This document shows, piece after piece, positions 20,728 through 31,470 of a DNA stretch of 64,000 nt; positions within the stretch are counted from its first letter, which is position 1, and each line of letters opens with the position of its first letter. Location: positions 1,909,101-1,973,100 of the forward strand of contig JALMQS010000828.1 in the NCBI GenBank assembly GCA_024734495.1, read 5' to 3'. This stretch comes from Forficula auricularia. Lineage: Eukaryota > Arthropoda > Insecta > Dermaptera > Forficulidae. The position numbers and the translations under genes were made by a program. Below the pieces are notes generated by a model. The model was given only the letters and a program-made list of their open reading frames with translations. It did not search any database and was not told where the DNA came from.

Positions 20728-21700
20728 CTATATCTATTCAATGTTTATTTTGGAAAAAAATATAATATTTTGGAAAATATCTACGATCCTCCGTTCTTGA
20801 GTTATCGTGGGTATCGAAATTCAGATAGAAAACAATATAGTTGAAAAAACAAAAAATTGAAAATTTTCTAGTTAATCCAACAACTTGGCAGACAAAGTCC
20901 GATGTGTGTACCGAAAAATTAAGATGCTTAAACCTGTACAGAGAATGAATATTCAGAGATTTTCGACTGAATTGCTTAAGTTCAGCGACACGAGAACCGT
21001 TGGTACATGATACAAGGGTACAAGATATCCGCCTGAAATTTGGCAGAGTGTAAATTCGGTATAAGCAAAGCCGGTGTCAGGATTCGGAAATTTTTTGAAA
21101 AAGAAGAGCTCTGAATTACAAAGTGTAGCCAAATTTTAAGTTCCCTTTATAACTAAGTTTTAACTTTTTTAAATTAATTATTGATTTATTTTTTGAAAAA
21201 ATAGTTATGTATTATTTTTTCACTATAAGTATTAAGACACTATATTTTATTTAATAAGTTCTTTAATATAGATAGAATGTTTACGCCAGTATGACAACTT
21301 AATGAATGTAATTTATTAAATGGGGATGGATCACTCATGTGGCCTTCGTTCAACTTTCACGTTCAAATCGCTAAATCTACAATTCATTCAGTCATTGGAA
21401 ATTGCTTATTATTGTTCCATATTACGCAAAGTCGTGTTCAAGTAGAGGCTTAACATGGAATTTGAATTAATGCGTTTTTAGTCAAACAATGGCCTATAGA
21501 AAATTTACCGAAATATCAAGTTTATATATATGTTTGTGTAAATGCAACTTATTTTACATTTTTTTACCTAAACTTTTGAAAAATATAACTTTATTCCAGC
21601 CCAACAATAATAATATAGTTTTATGTCTCAACTATCTATAGAAGAATTACTAATAATAGTCATGAATTAAAAAATATTTTTCAATTTTTTATTTTCTTTC
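20728..21700. other. Intergenic or intronic, nothing recognised
   Basis: No gene is seen. The end of this stretch (21680-21708) is a good pyrimidine tract plus AG leading into the candidate exon at 21709. Confidence 0.4.
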
Positions 21701-21708
21701 CCATTCAG

Positions 21709-21764
21709 GTGTGACAATCAAAGGGACGGAATTGACATTAGAGAATTTTGATTTGGTAATGTAG
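21709..21764 (+). CDS. Candidate short terminal exon
   Basis: A pyrimidine-rich tract (TTTTTTATTTTCTTTCCCATTCAG) of textbook form ends at 21708. The next bases, GT then VTIKGTELTLENFDLVM and TAG (21762-21764), form a short open frame with a balanced composition. As at 2033, the first two bases would complete a split codon (phase 1). Seventeen codons can be open by chance, so this is weak. I do not recognise the protein. Confidence 0.25.
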
Positions 21765-21934
21765 GCAGAGAGTGGCTTAAAAATATAGAAGGTTACAATT
21801 TTGGTTACAATTCACTAAAGGTAAAACAAAACTAGAAAGGTTTTTTAAATATATATTTTTATATAAATTTTATCACAGGGACGTAAATGACACTAATGAA
21901 TTACATAATTATCACTTATCTTATAGGCTAGAAA

Positions 21935-22290
21935 GAGTACATACAGCAAGCTTTTGGTTGAAATCCGAACACCGAAAGTTGACATTTACATGAAATATTT
22001 TTCATTTTTGTTGATTTTTTAATAAACGGTACTAACGATTTTTTAAAAAATTAGTGTGCTTATCAAGTGTATAAATTTCAATCCGATTGAAACAAAAGAA
22101 GGTGGTGTAAATTAGGAGTGTCGCGATGATTTAAAATAAATGAGAATGTGAAAGTTGTGTGGTGGCCACAACAGTTGATTCAAATTCATTTTTCATTTAA
22201 TATATGTGAGAAATCTACTTTTGAGTAAGTATCATTATTATTTCAGGAAAAAGATTTACGTCCCGGAAAGTGCGTTTTAATATTTACCAA
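21935..22290 (+). repeat. Dispersed repeat, also at 62412-63005
   Basis: Shares CAAGCTTTTGGTTG, TTGA.ATTTACATGAAA, ATCAAGTGT, GTGTAAATTAG, AATGTGAAAGT..CGTGGTG and CAGTTGATT with 62412-62590 and 62690-63005. Diverged and non-coding. Confidence 0.6.
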
Positions 22291-22487
22291 ATGAGTATGG
22301 TCAAAGTTAGACTATTGTCAGATATTACTTATTTTAATCATAAATATGACTTAGCAGCTGTCTACATATTCGAAGTGATTAAATGGATGGTTTAATCTTT
22401 GCACCAATCTTCATCGATCAAGATGCACGCGCAAGTCTAGAGAGATTCACATATTAAGTTATTAATTAATTGTACATATATATGCTG

Positions 22488-22571
22488 AAGGAGTTTTCTT
22501 CTTTAAGCCCTTTGTCCTACAAGCATATCTGGCCTTCAGGTTCGATTCCCGAGGGAACGAAAACTCCTTCA
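22488..22571 (+). repeat. tRNA-like fragment within a short inverted repeat
   Basis: GAAGGAGTTTTC at the left and GAAAACTCCTTC at the right bracket a tRNA-like stretch with a B-box GGTTCGATTCC near 22541. A 4-bp T-stem is possible (TCAG/CTGA-like pairing is poor), so an intact tRNA is unlikely. Probable SINE or tRNA remnant. Confidence 0.35.
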
Positions 22572-24002
22572 ACAGGTAATTAAACATATTTAATTTTCAT
22601 TCGAGATACTACCTTTTTTCTGTAAAAATAAATATTCCATGTCAAAACTAAGAATTAGAACGCGAAAACTTTTTTAATCAAGTATCTGGGAGTTTTTGTT
22701 TACCTAGATAGAACCTTATCAGAAATTATTTCCAACTACGTTTATTATAATTATAAAATTAAACTAATTATTTTTATATTAAATTATCAGCCCATTTTTA
22801 TTCATTTTATCTCAGATGTCAAGGTTTATTAGTGTCTCGGTGTTAAAACCCCCTCTCACAAAGCTTTTTATTTGCTTACACCACCACCGGGCTACAAATT
22901 GAAATTAAGTATCGGAGACGAGCTCTTAAAAGGAAATTTAAAGTTGATAAGCTCAAAACATCATAATATTGAAACGCAAAAAAAAAAAGAAAAAATCGGG
23001 CAGTAAATAATTTGTCAAATAAATTGAATTTAAACAATTTTTATAGATAATTTTTTTTTAAATATTTTGATTAAATTAATATGAAAATTTTATAATACAT
23101 TTTATAGTCAAAATTTTAATAATACAACTTTTCCAAATTAGAGATGTCATATTAAGTATTTCTTCTGAAACCAAAATCATTTTCTTTTAACAAAGAAAAC
23201 CAAAAGGCAATTTCTATTTAATTCCATGCTAAGAGAGTCATTCTCCTCGGGAATCTGCCCGAGTGCCAGATTTGCTTGCTGACAGAGAATGAGCATCTGC
23301 GTAACAAGAAAAGCTCCACACTAGAGTAATTTAAAATTAATGACACCACCAGAGGATTATTTTTAGAGTCTTTCTGAACCTGTGGATGATCCAGTACTTT
23401 CTGGAGAGGGATTTTCGATTCCGGGTCACACTGGGCTCCTGTCAATCATTGTAGCTTGCAAAGAGCTATTTTTCAGTTTTTAAGACAGACACCTTTGGCC
23501 TCCATGAACCACTCGGTTTACCTACTCCATCTTAGAGCATAAGATCTCTCGAAGTAGATCGTGGAAGCGCTAAAATTGGCTGGCATGAACTCCCAGGTTG
23601 AAAATAGTCCGTTGACAATTTTCTGAAGCAATTTCGATATTGAATCTAAAGGAACAATTCTGAACATTAATTGTAAATTGTTTTTGTTTAATATTAGTGA
23701 TACTAGTTTAATCAAAGTTATTTATCTTTGGTGATGTTAGTTTATTTATTTAAACAACAGTTATATACTGTTGAAGTGTAGATGAAATTAAAAAAAAAAC
23801 TTAAAGAAATTTAGTAATTTTGGTTAACCGGATTCAACATTGACGGACTATTTGAAACAATTTTAAAAAAGTTCACAAAATTTATACATTATTTCCTTTC
23901 CGAAAAATAAATAATATAGAAAAAATTGATGTTGTTAAGCAGACTGAATAATATTTTTAGTAATTATATCATACGCTATATGGTCACGAATCGTATTATC
24001 AG
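22572..24002. other. Unassigned region with a less AT-rich minus-strand stretch
   Basis: The part 23215-23720 has a more balanced composition than its surroundings. On the minus strand, broken frames give GAQCDPESKIPLQKVLDHP and SKLLQKIVNGLFSTWEFM. They look like old coding sequence, but I do not recognise a family and stops interrupt them. It may be a worn retroelement or a pseudogene. The rest is AT-rich. Confidence 0.3.
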
Positions 24003-24110
24003 CACCGAAGTCTTGAACTGCTGAATATTGTAGAATTGGAAAAAGAGAGGAGAATAAATAGAATTCCAGTCCCTAGAAGTCATTGGAATAAATAAATTGA
24101 CTAATGAACC
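24003..24110 (-). pseudogene. Third fragment of the CR1/Jockey-like LINE
   Basis: The minus strand codes SLVNLFIPMTSRDWNSI followed by FYNIQQFKT. This matches NSFIPMTSRDWNSLP and YNLQLFKT of the copy at 14240-15135. Only about 110 bp remain. Confidence 0.6.
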
Positions 24111-24456
24111 ATGTTTTTCTTCTGTAATATTTTTACTTTTTTCGGGATATGTTCCATAATTTTTCTCGGTCTTATATCCTCGCGAGGTGTTCAATCCAAT
24201 TTAATTTTAATTCACCTCTCAATATGAATGAATGCTATCATAATCCAGCTCTTTCCGGATGTCATAGCTTCTGACATTGTCAAGACGTGAGTAGACTTTT
24301 ACTTATGGTTCTGAGGATTCGAGACTCGGCTGTTTCTTGGTTTCAAATCTTTTATTAAGAATCAAGGTTTCGCTTCCTTATTTATAATAGGGTTGCACTT
24401 GCGACTACTTTGGAGAATTTTGTATTTGTTACTCTTGAGTTTCTTTTCTTTATAAG
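24111..24456. other. Intergenic, nothing recognised
   Basis: No feature is supported. It is the left flank of the Penelope insertion D. Confidence 0.4.
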
Positions 24457-24626
24457 AGTATTTAGTTATTTTTGCAACGAAATTTTCTCTGGAGAGAGAC
24501 GGACTGAGTAGAAATTTTAATTGAATGTAATGGAAGACAGCCCAGAGGTAGTGACGAAAGAAAAAATTAACACATATCAAATAAGGTGTAATTTATTGGA
24601 ATCTTTCCTCCTTTCCTTTCAAACCG

Positions 24627-24654
24627 ACGTTTCGGAGAATTTTTCCCTCCTTCA
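24627..24654 (-). pseudogene. Damaged hammerhead core, left arm of insertion D
   Basis: Minus strand: CTGAAG runs straight into GAGGG, having lost about 3 nt of the CTGAAGA-AGGAGG region; CTCCGAAACGTCGG is kept. Predicted inactive. Confidence 0.65.
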
Positions 24655-24865
24655 GGGTTTCAAAGGGTCAATGAATGAAACAAATAAAATGTTTCCTTCT
24701 TCTCTCCACAGTAGTGTTCAAAAACTTTCTTCATTTTTAACAAAGGCATAGAAAAATAATTTTTTTTTCTATGCCTTTGTTAAAAATGAAGAAAGTTTTT
24801 GAACACTACTGTGGAGAGAAGAAGGAAACATTTTATTTGTTTCATTCATTGATCGCTTTGAAACC

Positions 24866-24899
24866 CTGAAGAAGGAGGGGAAAAATCCTCCGAAACGTC
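24866..24899 (+). ncRNA. Hammerhead ribozyme motif with near-zero stem III
   Basis: CTGAAGA (24866-24872; position 7 may be any base in hammerheads), stem II GGAGG/CCTCC (24874-24878 with 24887-24891), GAAA (24892-24895), CG, UC with the predicted cut after 24899. Stem I pairs AAACC (24861-24865) with GGTTT (24900-24904). The tiny stem III (AC/GU, no loop) is known from Penelope and retrozyme hammerheads, where two copies may pair to cut as a dimer. Confidence 0.8.
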
Positions 24900-25327
24900 G
24901 GTTTGAAAGGAAAGGAGGAAGTATTCCAATAAATTACACCTTTATTTGATATGTGTTAATTTTTCTTTCCTCACTACCTCTGGGCTGCATTCCATTACAT
25001 TCAATTAGTATTTAGTTATAATCTTAATTTAAAAATAATTCAATATTATATAATAATTTTAAAATCAAGGAAAACATGACAGCTTTTTATTAAAGATCGC
25101 TACGCTTACCGTAAATTTAAGTGGTTAGTCAATTTTTTGTGAAAGGGTTTTAACTAGAAAGTTCAAGCTCGGCACAGAGATGGAGGTTTTAATACAAACA
25201 AGTATGCTCCATTTCATCTTATTAGCTAAACCCATTCGATAGCCCCAATTAACAATTTGATTTTTTAGATTTTACTAGAATACATCTCTTATCTCTTCAA
25301 CTTAGGTTTTTAAATGTAATTCAAATA

Positions 25328-26468
25328 CACTGGTCGCCAAAAATTTCTAACCGTAATCTTAACAATGAATTCCAGTCGAGTTTTATACGCTGATTATCAT
25401 GCAATTTCCAGATTTTTTTACAACAGGTCAGAGTTTTGAGACATTATCGGTCAAAACTACGAAAAACACCATTTTGAACTATTTTCGAGTCCCATTAGAT
25501 ATTAAACAGCAATATTTGAAATCAAAATAGTTTGTTGACGTATTAAAAACAGCTTCCCCTTTGATTTCCAAATTACTACTTGTTTTTAGCTCAATTGGAA
25601 CTCGAGTTATAGCTAAAAAACCAAGACTATATGTTTTTATCTATGTCTTTTATCTTTTATAATTACATAGTTTTAGTTTTTTAGTTATAACTCGAGATCT
25701 AATTGAGCTAAAAACAAGTGGTAATTTGAAATTCAAAGAGGAAGCTGTTTACTATTCTTCTTCTTCTTCTTCTTATTCTTCTATATAGGTATGAACACCT
25801 GTTTCTCCAACATATTATAATCAGTCATCAAGGTCATAACTCTCTTTCCATCATTTTTTTGGTCTTCCACGGCTTCTGACCCCCTCAGGACGGTTTTTTG
25901 TCAATATTTTCGGGAGACGGTCGTCTTGCATTCTCTCTACATGGGCAGCCCAGCATCTTCTTCTTACATGAACCCAATCGACTATGTCCTGAAGACCGCT
26001 TATTTTCCTAAGGTGTTCGCTCCGGATTTTGTCATGTAGGGTCTTCGAATGGATGGCTCTTACAACTCTCATCTCAGTTGTCCGGAGAAGCTGCTTTGTA
26101 ACGGTTGTGTCTGCCCTGGACTCAGCCCCATATGTTATTATCGGGCGAACACAAGTCTTATATATCCTAATTTTACTTTCGGCAGACATGAACTTATTTT
26201 ACCAGACTAAATTGGATAGACAGCCCGACTACTATTACGTCAGCAAAATATTTTGATTTCAAATATTGCTTTTTAATATCTAATGAGACTCGAAAATAGG
26301 TCAAAATGGCCTTTTTCGTCGTTTTGACCGATAATTTCTCAAAACTCTGACCTGTTGTAAAAAATCGGAAAATTACATAATAATCAGCGTATTTAAAATA
26401 AAACTCTAGGGGAATCCATTGTTAGGTTCACAGTTACAAATTTTTGTTTAATTTTTCCCGAGAAGTGT
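25328..26468. mobile_element. Tc1-like foldback element, copy 1, split by an RTE LINE
   Basis: The left end CACTGGTCGCCAAAAATTTC follows TA. The arms pair phrases such as AACAATG.ATTCCA, GATTATCATGCAATTTCC, CAGAGTTTTGAGA.ATTATC and GAGTCCCATTAGATATTAAA. The loop lies around 25640. Without the LINE at 25757-26229 its length is about 660 bp, equal to copy 2 (48121-48773). CACTG.TCG and AAAATT ends with TA flanks recall Tc1/mariner relatives. No transposase is seen. Confidence 0.7.
25757..26229 (-). pseudogene. RTE-like LINE 3' fragment
   Basis: The minus strand encodes NKFMSAESKIRIYKTCVRP, IITYGAESRADTTVT, RAIHSKTLHDKIRSEHLRK, QDIVDWVHVRRRCWAAHVE and RPEGVRSRGRPKK. This is the conserved C-terminal region of RTE-type RTs (KTCVRP, YGAE, RIRSE, WV..RR, RMDDDRL, GRP). 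An in-frame stop lies just upstream of NKF, at about 26200. The 3' end is a (GAA)n tail (plus strand TTCTTCTTCTTC at 25756). A 7-bp duplication TACTATT (25750-25756 and 26230-26236) marks insertion into the foldback. Confidence 0.8.
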
Positions 26469-27759
26469 TATTAATCGCGAAGCAATTTATTTTTCACAAA
26501 TCTCTCCGGCTTTAAGTTATTAGCCCAAATAGTAGGGAATTGTACCACAGATTATTATTATTATCAACATCATAATAAATTGAAGGAACAATGAAAACTT
26601 TCAAAACTTAGTTCGCTTTTCACAAATATAGTTTGCGATTTCTTGTGAGCGAACAGTTTCAGTTTGAAAGTTGAAACTTATATTATAGCTTAGAGGCGCA
26701 GTTTGTTAATGCAAACTTGTCTATCAAAATTACACTTCTTCGGTAGCTAGCAATATAACAATTTTATTTTATTTCTGATTTTCTGCATTATTGATCCTGC
26801 AACTTCTTAAGCTAACTTAGTAGTCTAAAATCTAATCAGTTATTTATTATGGAAATACATCATGATTAAAAATTATTTTTCACAAGACATTTCTAAGGAA
26901 AAGATAAATATTAAAAATTTTCTATTGAATTCAATTAGTAGTAATCATTTTTAATTTTTTTAATTTTCGAATAATAATTTTTTTTGCGTGATTATATAAA
27001 TTACATATATGTGTTTGTGTGACTAATCCACATGTTATTCTTCAATAACTTAAGCCATATAATACAAATATTTTTTATATCTATTAAATAGCTAATGGCC
27101 TTCTTGTTTTGATGCTATTCATAAATTAATGTGTAACTTATTATCTTAACGAGGTACTATCATACTATCAAACCAGATTTATCTAGAAAATTAATTTAAT
27201 GTTTTGCAAAAACCAAAGATGCCTCATAAGATATTAACTTTACTACTTAGTACTTAACATTTTAGTATCTATTCAGTAGAAAAATGAAAATATATATAGC
27301 ATTTGGAAATTGTTTCAAATTAATGTAAAATTATTTCTTGATTAGATAATTATATTAAAAGTAAAAGATCCTTAATGAAAGATAAAAAGAGACTAAATTA
27401 AGAAAAAGAAGCAGAATGAATTAATCAAATAATTGAAATTTAAAAAATTTTTTAAATTTAAAGTGAAGAAAAAGGTCAAAACTTTTTAAGACTAAGTTTG
27501 CTTTCTCCAAAATTTAATGAATTGGCAATTTTTCGCCAGACAACAGTTTGAGCTGGAAAATTAAAACTTGCCATGGTTTATTAATAAAAACGTGTGCATT
27601 GAATTTTATCTCATTAAAGCCGATCGATAGCTTCCCAATTCAATATTTTTCTGATTTTATTCTTTTTCCGAACCGGAAGATCTAAAATCTAATAAGTCTA
27701 AAATTTAATCATTTTCTTTATTTTGGAAATACACAAGGGGGTGCCCAGGATTTTACCTA
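26469..27759. other. AT-rich region, nothing recognised
   Basis: Two diverged similar stretches occur (about 26560-26860 and 27440-27730), both with CAGTTT...GAAAGTT/GAAAATT..AAACTT and TCTAAAATCTAAT phrases, so an old duplication is likely. No gene is seen. Confidence 0.4.
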
Positions 27760-27771
27760 GGGGGGGGGGGG
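27760..27771. repeat. G12 run
   Basis: Twelve G after CCTAG. One of twelve G/C runs of at least 11 in the window; it sits in a repeat end (GGTGCCCAGGATTTTACCTA). Confidence 0.9.
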
Positions 27772-27914
27772 CAACTCATATTAGTTTCGAGGAAGAGGAG
27801 GTGGGGGAAAAAAGTGTACTAAATTCTACTGAGAATGAAATACTGTATAATATTGTTACTGGCACTGAGAGAGGAGACAGAGCCTAATGTCACATTGTAT
27901 TTCCTTCACTGACC

Positions 27915-27965
27915 TTTCAAACCCCCGAAGAAGGAGGGAATAAACCTCGGAAATATCGGCTTTGA
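27915..27965 (+). pseudogene. Degenerate hammerhead / Penelope fragment
   Basis: CCTTTCAAACCCCCGAAGAA then GGAGGG...CCTCGGAAATATCGG matches the hammerhead region of insertion D with core changes: CTGAAGA has become CCGAAGA, and GAAACGTC has become GAAATATC. Predicted inactive. Confidence 0.6.
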
Positions 27966-28880
27966 ATAAAAAAAAGATAGTTAGCTCAAAAACTATGTGA
28001 ATATAAAACGAAATTCAAATGTAGTTTAGGAGCATTAAGATTAAGACCTGATTAGATTTTGGTTGAAATTAAACCCAAAATTAAGGAGACCGTGGGTAAA
28101 AATTAAAATTAGAAGATTTTTAAACTAAAAAAAACAAGAAAAATGAAATATACCTACTATAAAATGAACCTATAATAAAAAAGAGATTATTATTTTCTTC
28201 TGGGGCCGAAATTGCGGGGGCTCAAATAAATAACACTATCAGTATAAGTTGTTGACCTTTAAATCGATTTGTACGAAGTTTCGCATGTGCACCCTATATA
28301 ACCTTATGAAAATGACTCACTATGTGATATTGATAGTTACCGAAAAAGGAGGGGGGGGGGGATTAAAAATATTTTCAAACAAAAATGGAAGAAAGCTGAT
28401 ATTTCTAATAAAATAGTCTCATAATTAAAAGGAGATATTATTAATGATAATAGACTCAAAATTAAGAGGGGGGAAATATCATGAATCATTATGAGATAAA
28501 GCGATGATCCGTTTATCAAATAACTATAAAATAATAAAAATAAATATTTATAAAAAATTATTTTTCCCTAAAATTTTTTGATAAATATTAGAAAAACAGT
28601 CCATGTTTGACCTTTTGTTAAGTGAATTTTTGTTATTTAAAATTTCGATTTTTTTTTATTTTTCAATTGTTTTTACTTTATCATACAGAGTATGGTCAAG
28701 TATTGTAATAGTGCATGAGAAAAGTGTTTTTTTTTGCTTCGTTTTTTCGAATTATCTCAAAAACGGCTGAAACTATTTTGATTAAAAATAATTGAGCAAA
28801 ACCATGTCGTTACGCAGTCTACAAAAAAATAAATCCTCGAAGAAATTATATTTTTTGAATTATTAACTGTTTTGTCAAAA
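27965..28880 (+). repeat. Dispersed repeat, order A then B
   Basis: Part A (27965-28225: AACTATGTGAATAT, GATTAGATTTTGGTTGAAAT, ACAAGAAAAATGAAATATAC) is followed by part B (28340-28880: AAAAATATTTTCAAACAAAA, GGAAGAAAGCTGATATTTC, then a CATACAGAGTATG hairpin at 28685 and AAGTATTGTAATAGTGCA). At 30605-31470 the same parts occur as B then A. An 11-G run at 28351-28361 starts B. Confidence 0.7.
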
Positions 28881-28889
28881 TTACACTAA

Positions 28890-30190
28890 TTTTAAATAAT
28901 TGTTGAAAATATAAAATTAATAAATATTATAAAACAATCGATTATTAATAATTATATTCTATTTTGAATGAAATTGATTTATTAGTTTTTAAGAAAATGG
29001 TAAAAAGCTAGAAAACCGTAACAAATGACTCTGATTCCGAGTGATTTGCGACCCAGCCTCTTGATAAAATAGATCAAAGTAACTATAAATGAGAAAGAGA
29101 TCGATCTTATTTTTTATTTCCTCTATTTGAAGGTTCATACTATGTCTATTGTATAAGAAAATAGGAATTTGATTAAGAATTTTTTAGTTTAAGGGAAGTT
29201 GTATGAAGGGATTCAATTTCTTCTCCCCGTGAGCGAATCAACTAGAAATGGTCAAGAGTTTTATTTATTTTCTCATTAGATATTTATTCAAATCTATTCA
29301 AATTTCATAATTCTGTGTTATTTTCATTTATTTTTTATATTAAATAATTATTATTAGGAAATTTTCATTTTAAAGGGTAGTTTATTTGAAGTCCAGTTTG
29401 AAAAAACGCTAATAACTCCGTTGAAAATTTTATAAAAAATATGAAGTTAATAGATATTATAAAATAATTAATTATGAATAATTTAATATTATTTTGAACG
29501 AAATCGATACGGTACTTTTTGAAAAAATTGTCTAAAACCATCTGAACCGTTAAAAAACGATATTTTTTGAAAGCACGAAATGGGTTTGAATAAAGCTAAA
29601 AAAATCATATGATACGAAATATTGACTTGGACATGGAGGTGAATTTTAAAATGTTTCTAAAACGGCCTTTCATAGACGATTTTCGGGGTTTTTGACGATT
29701 TTCTCGAAAAATACCCAATCAATTTCGTTCAAAATGGTATTACATGATCCATAATTGATTGTTTTGTATTATCTATTAATTTCATATTTTTTAAAAAATT
29801 TTCAACGGAGTTATTAGCGATTTTTCAAATTGGACTTCAAATAAGCTACCCTTTAAAATGCAAATTTCCTAATAATAATTATTTGATATAAAAAATAAAT
29901 GAAAATAACACACAGATATGAATTTCATAAGATTTGAATAAATATCTAATGAGAAAAAAATCAGACTTTTGGCCATTTCTAGTTGATTCGCTTTCGGAGA
30001 GAAGAAATTGAATCTTTTCATACAATTTCTTTTAAACTACAAAATTCTTAATCAAAGTGTTATTTTCTTATAAATTAGACATACTGTGAACCTACGGATA
30101 GATGAAATCGTTAAAATAAGATCGATTTCTTTCTCATTTATAATTAATTTGCCTTGTTATATACAGAGGATGTCTCCGCATCAGACACAT
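28890..30190. mobile_element. Large foldback element, copy 1, about 1.2-1.3 kb
   Basis: Arms at about 29023-29540 and 29685-30190 are inverted copies. Inner pairs are TTTTGAACGAAATCGAT / ATCAATTTCGTTCAAAA; further out are AAAGGGTAGTTTATTTGAAG and AACTAGAAATGG. The middle (about 145 bp) is not palindromic. The segment before the left arm (28895-29020) is a diverged direct repeat of the inner part of the arm. The plus frame at 30086-30352 lies in the arm and is not supported as a gene. Copy 2 is at 42330-43625. Confidence 0.75.
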
Positions 30191-30604
30191 TATTTGTCAT
30201 TGATTCATGTTCATTCACTCTACAAAATTGGAATATTTTTTAACGCGCAAACTATTGATCTTAGACATTTTACTTATATGAACTTTTCTGTTGGAAATAA
30301 AATCTTGTTTAATAACGCTCATTTTATAAATTTGTGTGACTCAAAGGGTTAGGCAGTGATTGTGAAATTTATGTGGAAAGTTAGATAAATCCTGCTCTAG
30401 AGGCTTTATATATTCTACATATTCAAAAACTTTGATGAAGAAACATTTTGATATTTTAATTTACTAAAATTAAATTTATTATCTATAATTCGCTCCGATG
30501 ACTATTTAAATATCTAGAGAAGATTCTTCCGAGACCTGACGATTACTGTGGAGAGTATCCTCTCCAGTGTCATTTTCCAGGAGAAATTTTTCACAGGGGT
30601 AGTT
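30191..30604. other. Intergenic, nothing recognised
   Basis: No feature is supported. It separates the foldback from the B-A repeat. Confidence 0.4.
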
Positions 30605-31470
30605 TGATATTTATAGTGACCAAAGAAAAAGGGGGGGTTAAAAATATTTTCAAACAAAAATGGAAGAAAGCTGATATTTCTAATAAAATAGTCTCATAAT
30701 TAAAAGGAGATATTATTAATTGATAATAGACTCAAAATTAAGAGGGGGAAATATCATGAATCATTATGAGATAAGGCGATGCTCCGTTTATCAAATAACT
30801 ATAAAATAATAAAAATAAATTTTTATAAAAAATTATTTTTCCCTAAATTTTTTTGATAAATATTTGAAAAACAATCCATGTCTGACCTTTTGTTAAGTGA
30901 ATTTTTGTTATCTAAAATTTCGATTTTTTTGTATTTTTCAATTGTTTTTACTTTACCATACAGGGTATGGTCAAGTATTGTAATAGTGCAAGAGAAAAGT
31001 GTTTTTTTTTGCTTCGTTTTTTCAAATTATCTCAAAAACGGCTGAAACTATTTTGATTAAAAAAAATTGAGCGAAACCATGTCGTTACGCAGTCTACAAA
31101 AAATCCTCGAAAAAATTATATTTTTCGAGATATTAATGTGATGTTTTTTCAAAATGTCCGTTAGTACGTTAGTACGTGCGTGCGATACCAAATTATTGTG
31201 GAAGCATAACTCAAAAACTAGTGTGAATATCAAAACGAAATTTCACATGTAGTTTTGGTGCATTGAGATTAAGAGCTAATTAGATTTTGGTTGAAATCGG
31301 ACCCAAAATTAAGGAGGGGTTTAAAATTAAAACTATAAGATTTTCAAACTAAAAAAAACAAGAAAAAGGAAATATACTATAAAATGATCTTATAATAACG
31401 AAAAGATTATTATATTTTTTGGGAACAAAATTAGGGGGGGGGGGGGGGGTCAAAAAATAAAATCTAGGCC
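30605..31470 (+). repeat. Dispersed repeat, order B then A
   Basis: 30605-31140 matches 28340-28880 closely (only scattered differences). Then 31190-31440 matches A (27965-28225). It has the CATACAGGGTATG hairpin at 30957-30969 and ends with a 16-G run (31434-31449). Confidence 0.75.

Larger units (their letters stand above)
24470..25006. mobile_element. Penelope-derived palindrome insertion D, 537 bp
   Basis: Flanked by a perfect 13-bp target duplication, AGTATTTAGTTAT (24457-24469 and 25007-25019). After the single-copy left end (TTTTGCAACGAAATTTTC to about 24520), it is a palindrome of two arms of about 235 bp centred near 24757. The centre reads CTATGCCTTTGTTAAAA on one side and its complement on the other. 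Each arm has a hammerhead site: the right one is complete, the left one damaged. No protein is encoded. Confidence 0.85.

Noticed and set aside
24521..24751. 76-codon frame in the Penelope palindrome D
   Set aside because: Its mirror lies in the other arm; it spans the damaged hammerhead and has no protein family signal.
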